DNA from: Adineta steineri
Taxonomy: Eukaryota > Rotifera > Eurotatoria > Adinetida > Adinetidae
Assembly (NCBI GenBank): GCA_905250115.1
Contig: CAJNOI010000049.1
Location: forward strand, 433,372 to 497,371
Direction of reading: 5' to 3'
Length of the DNA: 64,000 nt
Shown here: piece after piece, positions 23,701-33,387 of the stretch
Numbering within the stretch: position 1 is the first letter of the stretch
Layout of the letters: every line of letters starts with the position of its first letter
Notes under the pieces: generated by a model
The model's database searches: none
Told to the model about the DNA's origin: nothing
Seen by the model: the letters and a program-made list of their open reading frames with translations, nothing else
Program-made: the position numbers and the translations under genes

Positions 23701-24517
23701 ATGATGAAGGAGCATGTCAAATTGAAACTCGTTTCCATTTACCTGCTATTGATAGATTATTTGATTGAGGAGCGACAACTGATACTGGCTGTAGAAGCGG
23801 ATGTGGTGCTTGAGTTTCTTTCAGGTGAATGATATGAAGACTACCTTGATCAAGACAACCAGTTACAGTGAATTGGGTACCCGCCAACAGTAACACTTCA
23901 TCTTCAGTTGGATAGTAAGAATGTTTGCGAATATCTCTTGCAGATTCACATTCTATATTGAATATTGTCCTGGGACCCGTCTTTCCCAAAAATAGTTTCG
24001 ATTGTAAAACATCAAGAACAACAGTGCAAGATGAAAATCCCCACCAGACAACTGTTTCTCCTTGGATGTATTTTTTCTTCATATCTAATTTCACACCCCT
24101 GTATGCTATTTTGTGAAGCAGTGGAAGACGAAAAAGTGCATTAAGAAAAAGTCTTAAATACAGATACCACGGCTTGAGTTTTTGTTGTCGTTCTGGTGAC
24201 CGTAATGTCTGGTTGAGAGCAACATAGAGACATTCATCGAGTGGTTCCCATCCCATTGTATAGAGCATAATTGAAGCAGACTCGTCTTGCGTTAATTCAT
24301 CGGCAGGTGTCTTACATCTTTGTTTAGCCACATAAGCATGACTTTGAACTTCTGGTAAAATAGAAACTAGTGGTTGGACTGCATCTTCAAGTGAAACAAG
24401 TGGCATTTTCCCATAGCCACTAATAGGTACTAGAAATCCAAGTGGTTCTTCAGCAATATCTGTGATACGTATAATACGTTGAGCAACAGCTTCACCTTCT
24501 GCTTCTGCTGTGGCCAT
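20081..24517 (-). CDS. Candidate ADP-ribosyltransferase-WH1 (WASP-like) fusion gene
   Basis: Gene model joining an upstream ART exon (24517 to about 23742) to WH1 exons through in-phase intermediate exons: about 22049-22020 (GEQTAGPEGT), about 21953-21798 (DNSNEIHSKTSLTSSKKG), about 21618-21541 (TSWLNPQYHENIESGG), about 20776-20619 and 20557-20081. Phases run 1,1,1,0,0 with GT-AG borders. If real, the protein is ART, then a Ser/Asn-rich linker, then an EVH1/WH1 domain, then a short tail, combining NAD-dependent modification with an actin-regulator binding domain. The roughly 1.7 kb first intron and an SL-like stretch at 20794-20812 argue for caution: ART and WH1 may be two separate genes. The two parts are also listed individually. 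Confidence 0.45.
20136..20181. repeat. Telomere-like palindrome 4, inside WH1-gene 3' coding sequence
   Basis: aggtggggtagaatgtgggt... then gatccacatccaaacct. It lies in the last exon of the WH1 gene and replaces the WASP sequence expected after the QPLVSSP linker. Confidence 0.65.
20794..20812 (-). other. Spliced-leader-like 19-mer upstream of WH1 exon
   Basis: The minus strand reads TATTACAACTTACCAAGAG, identical to the last 19 nt of the 23 nt bdelloid spliced leader as I recall it, and to copy B of the SL-RNA-like genes apart from one inserted A there. It is not followed by a GT donor, so it is not an SL gene. It could be a relic of an inserted trans-spliced mRNA. Confidence 0.55.
20820..20873. 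repeat. Telomere-like palindrome 5 (duplicate copy 1)
   Basis: gagggtgtgggtgtgggtga... to attctacccactc. The same element with the same right flank occurs at 34815-34867, so it predates the local duplication. Confidence 0.75.
20874..21228. repeat. Segmental duplication, copy 1, left part
   Basis: Matches 34868-35205 with scattered substitutions and small indels, for example atatttgacttgatgataaa and gtttcagttaatta. Similarity stops after gtaaaatact, where copy 2 passes straight into palindrome 9. Confidence 0.85.
21620..23716 (-). other. Presumed introns/linker region of the ART-WH1 model
   Basis: Apart from the small exons named in the fusion entry, about 1.7 kb (22050-23740) carries no accepted coding sequence on either strand. 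It is absent from the second copy of the locus. Confidence 0.4.
23717..24517 (-). CDS. ADP-ribosyltransferase (R-S-E type)
   Basis: A 266-codon frame. The fold signature of arginine-type mono-ADP-ribosyltransferases is present in order: AYRGVKLDM with Arg140, GETVVWWGFSSCTV with Ser162/163 in the S-T-S position, and SYYPTEDEVLLLAGTQFTV with the E-x-E pair Glu205/Glu207. These residues bind NAD+ and catalyse transfer. No signal peptide or membrane segment is seen, so an intracellular enzyme is likely. The final codons (SIAG then KWKRVSI) contain a GT donor after SIAG, so the true protein probably continues into later exons. The gene is visibly more G+C-rich than its surroundings and has no intron within the domain. 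Bdelloids are, as I recall, rich in such genes. Confidence 0.8.
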   Translation of the reverse strand: MATAEAEGEAVAQRIIRITDIAEEPLGFLVPISGYGKMPLVSLEDAVQPLVSILPEVQSHAYVAKQRCKTPADELTQDESASIMLYTMGWEPLDECLYVALNQTLRSPERQQKLKPWYLYLRLFLNALFRLPLLHKIAYRGVKLDMKKKYIQGETVVWWGFSSCTVVLDVLQSKLFLGKTGPRTIFNIECESARDIRKHSYYPTEDEVLLLAGTQFTVTGCLDQGSLHIIHLKETQAPHPLLQPVSVVAPQSNNLSIAGKWKRVSI

Positions 24518-25315
24518 AGTACACTACTGAAATGATTAGTTTCTGAAAAAATAATCAAAGAGAAAAGTATTTATAATGCTTGAAAATAGTTGCAGTTGTT
24601 TTGATGTCATAATAACGAGCTTCTGTCACTACCTACCTTTTATGACACCTTTTTCTCTTATCTTACATAAAGTTACAAATCTACATTATGTGCTATGTCA
24701 GTTTTCATAAATACATGATGATATCTCGCATAAAACTATCAACAGAAACTGTAATTGTGACAGCAAGCTGTTAGTAATCGAGAGATTTTTCAATTGCTGA
24801 ATGCTTTATATTCTTATCTATCGTCTCCTCACTGTTCAATCTGAACCGACTTTTCGCGAACTTATATCATTGGACTATTGTTATTGCTTGTAATACTTAC
24901 ATCAAATTCTTATATCTTCTATGTTTTCATAATTCAGCCACGACTTGCAAAGACAATTTTGCACTAAACAGCACTTTTAAGATACATGTTGGTGATTTTT
25001 CTACAACTGAGACAAATAGACAGAGGTCAAACCAAGGATTCTATGTGGAAAAATTGCATACTTGATAATTTCTCTACGAGCTCCTATAAATGGTCGAAAT
25101 AAGGTATTAATGTATCATCTCAATGTTTCACTCGTTAACTGTTATTAAGAACAATTTTGCTAAAATATTTAATTTGGGTTCATTTTCAAATATTATTAAG
25201 CATACTAATACCACTTTTGCAAGTTGTTGATAAGGCTTCACTAGTTAAGAACTCGTTAACACAAAATCTGATAAAAAGACGACATAGTGTTTGTCAACTA
25301 CTCGAGAACAGCTTT
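24518..25315. other. Upstream region of the ADP-ribosyltransferase gene
   Basis: No coding signal recognised. It should include the ART promoter and ends at palindrome 6, where similarity to the second locus resumes. Confidence 0.5.
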
Positions 25316-25367
25316 AGGATGTGGGCTTGGGTGTGGGTGTAAACATTGTATTCACCTAGTACCCTCA
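25316..25367. repeat. Telomere-like palindrome 6 (duplicate copy 1)
   Basis: aggatgtgggcttgggtgtg... to ttcacctagtaccctc. It corresponds in position to palindrome 9 at 35210-35256 in the second copy. Confidence 0.75.
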
Positions 25368-27525
25368 GACAGAAGTTATGCAAGAACTGCCAAGAAACAC
25401 CATTATATGATGCTAGCGTTAGCAAGATTTACAAACGAAAATCTTTATTATATATTTATGAATTACTTTTCAAAGAAAAACTAATCATCAAAAATAAAAT
25501 AAAATCTATTTTAATACTTTCTTATATTTTAATAGAATAAATGATATTTAAAATACTCTATTTTATTACTAAAATCATTTACATCAATAACTTACCAAAA
25601 TCAAATTGTTAAAATGGGAGGAACTGAGAAAATTGCAATAATCAGTTATTGTGAATGCGTCACAATGTGTTTTTTTTGATCGAATGATTCGTGAGTTAGT
25701 TATGCAAATACACAACTCTACAATTATTATGTCTTCTCCTACCTCTTTCTTTTTGTTTTTTTTGCAACTACGCAAAAAGTTTAAAGTAAAAAATCCGAGA
25801 AAGAGACACGTGACAAGAAAATAATTCATTGAAATGGAAGAAACTTGAATATTTCATAATAAAATAATGATGAAATGAGAAAGAAAAACATATTCTACTG
25901 GGTAAAAGTGTATTGTGAAATACAAACAATTCTATACAGTTACGAATTCTCAAGAGTACAGATGAACAATAAAAATGAATTGCTAGTATCAGCACAGAAT
26001 GTTCTCCACCTTTAGAGAACATATCGAGGATACTGACTTTCACTGGGCTTTAGAAATTCAAAAATATTTTTTTAATAGCATGGAAGATTATAGATCATAT
26101 TATTTCGCATGTGCCTAAGGAATAAATAGGACAATATGTTTGAATATGAGTATAAGTTAAATATGACACTTATACATTCATTCACACATAAAAGTATCGA
26201 CCGAAAGCATCAAGAGATTAATATACAGTACAGAGATTTCCAATGTATTGTTTTTCTATAACAAACATTATTATTTATAGATTTCAAAAAGCAAATGCTT
26301 CATATCGATATAGACTAATTCAAGAAAATATCTTGATGATGTAAGTTTGAGGTAATGCTAGTACTCACTTTCAAGCTATACCTACACGTCTTATTAGTTT
26401 TCTATCATTTGAGTATAATATGTAAAGTTTAACTAGAGATGATATATCTCTCTTGTTTTTCTGAAAGAAATACTTATTATAATTACGACAAGAAATAAAT
26501 GAATCAATATAATAACATTAGTTATTCATCGGACATGTACCGATAGATTATTAACTGTTTTATTTTCAAAGATAAGTTAATTAACTTATATGAAAATATA
26601 TTACAGAAGTTTTACAAGGTAGAATTCGATTATGATACAACTTTGAATGATCTAATGAATAATAGAGAGATAATTTAACAGTTAGTTTATTTATTGATAA
26701 GAAATTGACATTTAAAATCATTTTTAAATTTTTTTATCTGTATGTGCTCATCAGTTAAGAAGGAGAAGAGAAATTGTTTTTATTTATGTATTTCAAAAGA
26801 GTTCGAATTGTATTTAATTATCTAAGAGTCTTTCAAAAACGAATAACTTGCCATATATTAGTTACATTATGTATATCTGAATATTATCTTATATAATCAC
26901 TGATAATAATAAATATAAATCCATATGTACTTGAATCCTTTCAATTTAAACTAATTAATGCTTCTTTTATGAAAGTAAACTATGAGAAAATGATCTTAAA
27001 TATATTGTTTTTAAGGGAATTCCATATTTAATTCATTCCAACTCATTGATGATAAAATCAATAGAAACTAGTTTTCTTGCAAACTGAAACAATTACTGAA
27101 GTCAATATTCTCTTATACTCAAACCATCTAGTATTATCAATTAAAACGAAATCTAAGAGAAATATTCCCAAAAAACATGATTGTTGTAGTCGTAATTTGG
27201 TTTTGTTAGATATAATCTGAATGATTAAAAGAAAGACGAAGTATGGATGTGTTGCATATTAGTTTTAATAATCTTCAAGAAATTATTGTCAAATCATAAT
27301 GTAATAAATAGTCAATAACTAATTCTTATGTAATATACGAATTTCTTTTACTATTTCTATAAGAAAATGTTGCTCTGGCAGATCAATGTTACCACTAATT
27401 CACACATTTTTCGTCATCGCAACATGTATTTAATCATATTAAAATTAGTTACCTCTTGATAAGTTTGTAATAAGCAACTTATCTCGATAGTATGTACTGC
27501 ACGACATCTACTATGTCTTTATAGA
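25368..27525. repeat. Segmental duplication, copy 1, main 2.2 kb part
   Basis: Aligns along its length with 35257-37600 in direct orientation, roughly 10 kb away, at a visually estimated 90% or better identity. Copy 2 has about 190 bp extra (36411-36600). Open stretches within it do not keep their frame between copies, so I read it as non-coding. It includes SL-RNA-like copy A. Confidence 0.85.
27367..27476 (-). ncRNA. Spliced-leader-RNA-like copy A
   Basis: The minus strand starts TGCTTATTACAAACTTATCA then AGAG, followed by the donor GTAACT. After about 40 nt comes ATGTTGC, and the copy ends GCAACAT, so the 3' part can close a seven-base-pair stem. The leader part has an extra A and one C-to-T change against the bdelloid SL as I recall it, so this copy may be inactive. 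Confidence 0.55.
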
Positions 27526-27775
27526 CATTCTACTGTATTCTGAAAGATTTTCATATGCTCTATTCGTATGGAAACTATAAGTTTGCCAGTGCTCAACGTG
27601 GAAACTATTATCTACTATTTAGATTTGTGGACTAATTAAAAACTTTGTAACTCAGTTTTACTTCAATGATCTTTATTGTTTTATTTTCAGTTTAATGAAA
27701 TAAACTTCTATCTTTGTTTATTAGAAAGATCACCATCAGATCTAAGTAAATTTACAAGAGTTGAAAGTCTAGATT

Positions 27776-27825
27776 TGGGTGTGGGTGTGAAAAAGAAAAG
27801 GTGAATATGCACATCCACACCCTCA
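27776..27825. repeat. Telomere-like palindrome 7
   Basis: tgggtgtgggtgtgaaaaag... to catccacaccctcaaa. A compact member with a short AT-rich loop. Confidence 0.75.
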
Positions 27826-28059
27826 AATTGTTTTTTTACCATTGGCACGATATGGTATTTTGCCATTCAAAACAAAATATCAATTGATACTCTGGCTACA
27901 CATTCGACGTGCTGAAAGGTATTCTACTTCAGATTTCTATTAAAAACACTGGACTGTCTATGTACTAAATTCAATCTCTTATTTTATGCATGATTTGTCA
28001 CATATTCACAATGAAGAACAATAAAAGCGTAACTCGATAAACAAATATATATATATGCA

Positions 28060-28825
28060 CATTTGCTGAATTAGGTATTGCTGATCTTTTTGCAGCTGTT
28101 GATAAACCACAAACAGCTGAAGAATTAGCAAAAAAATAAGGAAGGAATAGTGAATATCTTTATTGACTTTTACGTACAGTAACTGATGCTAATATTGTAC
28201 GTGAAATAAAATCTGATCAAACAATCGAACCAGAAAAAACAAATCGTTTCGAATTAACTGAACATGTTCGTTATATTTAATTTGTTGGGATGGTCCTAAT
28301 AAAGGAACTGGAGTTCAATATGTCATCAGTAATCAATCAACTTTTGATTTCTTTCAAAAAAAAGAAAATAAAAAAATTGCTAGTGGTTTTAATGAAGCTG
28401 TGACATGTATCTCAAAAAATTACAGTCAACCACTTATTAATACTATTGACTTTGGTCGATTCAATAAAATTGTTGATGGTTTAGGTTTACTTTTATCTCA
28501 AATACTTAAAAAATATATCAAAAGATCGATATCAATTTATCAGTGGAGATAAGTTAATTGATATTTTTAAAGCTATTCGAAAAGCAGCTAATGAACAATA
28601 AGTGACATTATTTCTTATTGAATTTGTTATATTACCAGAAAATGAACAAAATATAACTATTAATAATATTGCACATAGTATCGATATGCATATGATGGTA
28701 ATGTTAGGTGCAAAAGAACGTACACAATGGCAATAGGAATATCTTTTAAAACAAAGTGGTTTTCAACTAAAACAACTACATTATACAGAAACACCAATTT
28801 CAATTAGCGAAGCTGTTCCTAATTA
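28060..28825 (+). pseudogene. O-methyltransferase (COMT/ASMT type) pseudogene
   Basis: Pieces of a class of SAM-dependent O-methyltransferases are readable in order: ELGIADLFAAVDKPQTAEELA, LLRTVTDANIV, RFELTEHVRYI, FDFFQKKENKKIASGFNEA, NEQNITINNIAH, IDMHMMVMLGAKERTQW and LLKQSGFQLKQL. This is the dimerisation segment followed by the C-terminal part of the catalytic domain. Stops interrupt it (for example TAA near 28137, TGA near 28165, TAG near 28735) and the frame changes around 28280 and 28500. The SAM-binding glycine motif is not intact. One stop, where the family has Arg in an LYRLLR context, would fit CGA-to-TGA decay. No intact relative is present in the window. Confidence 0.85.
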
Positions 28826-29066
28826 ATTTATGTTTTTTCTTTTGACTAATTTTTATCATGTAAACGAAGATCTTTTTTTGTAGAAAGAATTTTAATATAG
28901 AATTTAATTCAACTATATTGTTGTTGACGTTATTCAAAAGTTCGATCAGCGTCATCTATTGAATTAAAAGAAAAATAATCTGCGTACATGTATCTATCTA
29001 TCTATTATCTAAAGAGAATAGTAAAGAAACTATCGATTGTTCTTCATATTCTAATTTTATCTTTTC

Positions 29067-29694
29067 ATGAATATATCATCTACATTATCAAATCTATATT
29101 TTAATGAATATTACTATGAACCATCGACATTTTCAACATTTACTACTGATCAACTTTATTATAATTATCAGTATGATGCAAACTCAACATCCATTCTAAA
29201 TTATTCAACAAATAATTATAACCGTAATATTTATTGTTTCTCATGTTTAACTTTTCTTTATTTTTTCTTGATTTCTAGTTTCTAATCATGATTTCTTATA
29301 TTCACAAGAGCCAACAGTCAATACAATTAAAATTCATATTAATCCTTTTTTCAAACCTCGTTCATCATATCATACTAGTGAATCATCAACTGAAATTGAA
29401 CAACCACAACATAAGTTATCTGTATCTTCACAAAATCAAAGTCGCTCATTATCTTCTGATCGACAAGTAATAACATCTTCTAATAAAGAATTAGAAAGAT
29501 ATCAACGTCGAAAATTGAAATCAAAGCATCGTCGTACTTCAATCGATAGATCAGAAAAGAAAAAAGACAAATTAAAACGTTTATATAAAGAATATTCTGA
29601 TGAAAATGTATATGAACATTGGAAACCATTACGAACTCAACAATGTTCTGAACTATATCAATATGCTTTAGATAAATATCATGAAACAAAATAG
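29067..29694 (+). CDS. Unrecognised basic, low-complexity protein
   Basis: Two exons, 29067-29223 and 29279-29694, joined in phase 1 with a short GTAATA...TTTCTAG intron, giving about 190 residues. The N-terminal part is rich in Tyr, Ser, Thr and Asn (for example NEYYYEPSTFSTFTTDQLYY). The C-terminal part is strongly basic (RYQRRKLKSKHRRTS, KKKDKLKRLYKEYSDE) and ends LYQYALDKYHETK. No known domain, signal peptide or membrane segment. It could be a nuclear or RNA-binding protein, but I do not assign a function. It sits head to tail with the epimerase gene. Confidence 0.55.
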
Positions 29695-29963
29695 ATTTAT
29701 TTTATTACTACATTTTAAATTTGATATTTCTATAGATTTTCTTGTTCCTTTTTTTATTCATGTAAATTATATTTTTTTTGTTTCTCATAGATTTTATGCG
29801 TAAATATGTTAACTTTTTAATTACGATTGAACATAACTATTAAATATCCTTCTAGAAAAAGAAGTTTTTTTCCTTATAGCAATATATTGAATAAATCATT
29901 TTCTAGTTTGAAGATGATTCAAAGCCTTTGAAAATTGCTAAAAGTTGATTTTATTTCTTAGAT

Positions 29964-31567
29964 ATGCGATGTCGTTTTCGTCGATTAAACTATATCTTAT
30001 TCTTAAGTATTTCTTTATTTCTATTTTATCGAATATATAACATAAATCCTATATCATTATACTCACAATCACCTTTTACAGTAAGTAATCATTCATTAGT
30101 GATCTTTCTATTTCTACTTCGAATAGCTCATTCATTATCAAAACAACACTTATCGTATACTTTCATCATCTTTTAAACATAATTCTCGTGGATCATATCT
30201 TAATTTTGCTTATTTCAATGTTGAACAACGTAATCGAGTATTATACATTGATTTTTTATATGGTAGGATTCAGTATATAGTAACAATCAAAGTTTTTACT
30301 ATAATTTTTAGATATACCCGTTTCATCTCAATGGCAATCGGATGGACATCTTTATCCAATACAAATTGCTCAATATGGTTTAAGTCACTGGAGTCGATTA
30401 GAACTCAATTCAAAAAATCAACAAAATAAAATATATAAATTCGAACGACTACAGCCAAGTAAAATCTCATGATTTTATGTTTGAAATGTACTACTGTCTT
30501 TATTTAGATAAAAATAATCATTGTTCATCATGGCATACAATAAAAGATGAAATATTTCTTTCAAATACATATATTCATTTTACAATTTCATCAAATTGTT
30601 CATTACATTTTCATTTTTTCAGTAATAATATAGAACTTGTTTATTCAACAAAAACAATACACGATTTAGAAACTTTAACGAAGAGAATTATTCCACTTAA
30701 AGGTTCTCCTCGTCAAGCCAGTCGATATATGTTAATTGATATAGAAAAACTGATGAGAAAAACACTTGTTTTCAGACGTGATCTCATCAAAATTCAAATT
30801 TGTGGTGATACACAATCTAGCGTTACTCAATTAATTATTGGTAATCAAACTTTGTATGATCAACAAGCATTTTATTCAGCAACACGATGGTTATTAAATA
30901 ATCAAGATTTACAAACAGGTTGTTGGTTTATTCATGTTCGACGAAATTATGGTCATCATACTCAGTATCATTTACGAAATCCATGGTGTTCAGCAATGGC
31001 ACAAGGTTTATTTTGTTAGTATAAAAATTATTAACTAATATTTTTCTTCGAAATTTAGGTCAAGCTGCATCATTACTCGTTCGTCTCTATTCACTAACAA
31101 ATAACAAGGAACATCTATTAGCTATTCGTCGAGCTATTCAACCATTATGGTCATCAAATCTGACTCGAGCTTATTTTAACAATCGTTTTCTTTGGCTTGA
31201 AGAATATCCATTAGAATCATCAACTAAAGGTCTTTTTGTTCTTAATGGATGTCTTTATGCCTTAATTGGTATCATTGATGCTAATACGATTGATTATCAA
31301 CCATATTTATCTGAATTAATAAATCAAATAATTATTTCATTACAACATATGCTTCCATATTATGTTCATCCAAATATTTCAAATTGGTCTCTATATGATT
31401 TAAGTCATATAACAATGAAATCAAAAATAAATACAGCTTCTTATTCATATCATCTTGTACACATAACTTTACTTCAATGTTTACGACAGATATTTAAAAA
31501 AACAAATCATTCTGTATCTCAATTATTTGATTTTTATGTACAACGATTTACATCAGCTATTTTGTAA
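29964..31567 (+). CDS. GLCE: D-glucuronyl C5-epimerase (heparan sulfate)
   Basis: Five exons: 29964 to about 30080, about 30127-30262, about 30311-30456, 30508-31005 and 31059-31567. The N-terminus has a short cytoplasmic basic stretch and a signal anchor ([14 protein letters not shown]), as expected for a type II Golgi enzyme. Family motifs follow: [120 protein letters not shown] and [18 protein letters not shown]. The enzyme converts glucuronic to iduronic acid units in heparan sulfate precursors. Length is in the family's range. Its last 11 bases overlap the CAP gene on the other strand. Confidence 0.9.
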
Positions 31568-32281
31568 TATAATCTTCATTTTCTTTGACTGGATAGTAAT
31601 AAATAACAATAAAATCTTTTGTTTTTTCTTCATTACGAACAAGACCAAAACCAATATATTTACAATCGGGATTTAATATTGGTGTGTAACGTATCTGAAA
31701 AAACAAGAAAATAAATATCAGTTGTTCTATCAATCATTTCTTTACTTTCGACGATTGATCATTTTCAAAATCATCAATAAGTTCATCATGTATTAATCTA
31801 GCAATATCTGAACCATCATTCACAGGTGCTTGACAAGACATGACTCTATAAAACAAAAGACATACTAAAAATATCGTCTGAATTTTTCATACGTTTCTCC
31901 GATAGGTTCACTATTATGAATAAGATTAAATTGAGTGGTGTTTTCTATATAATTTTGAACCGATAATTGTATCGCTCGATCAAGTGCTCGATTGGTAAGT
32001 TCCGAAGAGAGTTCAAGTGATGGAAATCCTAGTTGAAGACGATATTCATTTATTGTTTCGAGATATTGCTTTGTTAAACGATCTAAATCAATGTCACTTT
32101 GAATTTTATTTTTAAATTTTGATGTTGACATGATTTCGTTTATTAATTGATTATTCGAAACTTTTTTATCTTTTGGTGATGATGAAGATTCATTGTTGAT
32201 TATTGTTGTTGTTGTAATAGGACGTGATTTTGACTTTCGACAATAACAAAGACGACGACAAGTAATCATTGTATTCGACAT
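31557..32281 (-). CDS. CAP/SCP-domain protein (GAPR-1-like)
   Basis: Three exons: about 32281-31902, about 31848-31750 and about 31696-31557. The first exon has a Cys/Arg-rich N-terminus (ITCRRLCYCRKSKSR), a Ser/Lys-rich linker, then the CAP fold start YLETINEYRLQLGFPSLELS and ALDRAIQLSVQ, with NLIHNSEPIGET. The last exon gives CKYIGFGLVRNEEKTKDF then IVIYYYPVKEN, equivalent to the CAP strand plus the YxPxGN-like end. The domain is short and the usual second active-site His and Glu are not obvious, so it may be a degenerate member. No signal peptide is seen, which is closer to intracellular GAPR-1 than to venom-type CAP proteins. The stop codon lies inside the 3' end of the epimerase gene. 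Confidence 0.65.
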
Positions 32282-32488
32282 ACATTCTATTGAATATATT
32301 ATTTGATTTTACTACATAACAAGAATCAAATTTCGGGACGAAATATAACAGAATTCGACATAATAAAATGATATTTTTAGCGCTATCTACCTGTTGACAT
32401 TAGAAAATCATTTCATTTAAACTTTTTACTAATGAAAACAATACACACTAAATATAGTTTTATGTCAAGAGTAATTTGTTTGGAATTT

Positions 32489-32556
32489 GAGGGTGTGGAT
32501 GTGGGTGTGGCTATCGATGGTAGGTGAAAACAGTATCCACACCCACACTCACACCA
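32489..32556. repeat. Telomere-like palindrome 8
   Basis: gagggtgtggatgtgggtgt... to tatccacacccacactcaca. The arms are well matched around a loop of about 25 nt. It is one of the clearest members of the family. Confidence 0.8.
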
Positions 32557-32892
32557 GTCTCATATAGAAATTTTATTTTCTGTTAATTAAAACTAATGGC
32601 AAATACTACATCAGAACTAAATGCTATTGATGCCGACATACTATTATTAATTTTGATTCTACACAACCCATTGTCTCCGATGGTGCTGCTACGTACTATA
32701 AAGATCTCATCTTGATGTATTACGATATTAAGCACTTTTTATCAACATGTTCTTACCATTTAATATTCTATGTTCATTAAAGAAAGTCATTGAAAATCTT
32801 TTCTTTTTCATAGGACAAGTTAATACTGCATATTCTGACTTAAAGTGGTTCTCTTCTTTCGCGACATTATCTTTTTATTTATTTAATACAAA

Positions 32893-32960
32893 GTGTTACT
32901 CTGGAAGATCAGTATTGCCACCGATCTGCACAACTTTGTTACTGCAACATGTATTTAATC
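32893..32960 (-). ncRNA. Decayed 3' fragment of an SL-RNA-like copy (D)
   Basis: Matches the 3' two-thirds of copies A-C (gattaaatacatgttgc..., then gatcttccagagtaacac) with many changes. The leader part is missing. Confidence 0.45.
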
Positions 32961-33387
32961 GTAGGAGATCTTTTTTTCGCGGATTCACTGTTCTTTATTT
33001 TTGCACCATCAGAAATAAACAAAGACAAATCGCGCACGTATTATACGTAAATGTATGTATATGTGACATGAAACGAAGAATAAGAACAAAAACAAGAACT
33101 CGAATAATATGAAAAAAAGCAAAAAAAAACCAAACAGGTATATATTAAGTAATGAATGAAAATAGCACGAATACAAGGACAACTGTTTTATAGTTTTTGT
33201 TTTTCTAATCACCTTACATAGTAAAAAAAAGTACCATCGTTATTAAAAGAAGAAAACAGGCTAATAAAGAAATAAAAGTAAGATTTTCGAGGTATTTTAG
33301 AAACAAAATATCAATGAATGATGAATGGATTGTATGAAATGATTCAATGTGCTTTAGAAAATCAAAAAGTAATTTTGATTAATTAGA

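Larger units (their letters stand above)
32282..33387. other. Gene-free region with palindrome 8 and an SL-RNA fragment
   Basis: No gene accepted. It contains palindrome 8 (32489-32556) and a decayed SL-RNA-like 3' fragment (32893-32960). Open stretches at 32747-33212 are AT-rich and unsupported. Confidence 0.5.

Noticed and set aside
25584-26043. Minus-strand open stretches in the duplicated segment
   Set aside because: The corresponding frame in the second copy (35586-35843) is shifted and ends elsewhere, so there is no sign of protein-level constraint.
32747-33212. Possible small membrane proteins on both strands
   Set aside because: AT-rich spacer with an SL-RNA fragment; no codon or motif support.
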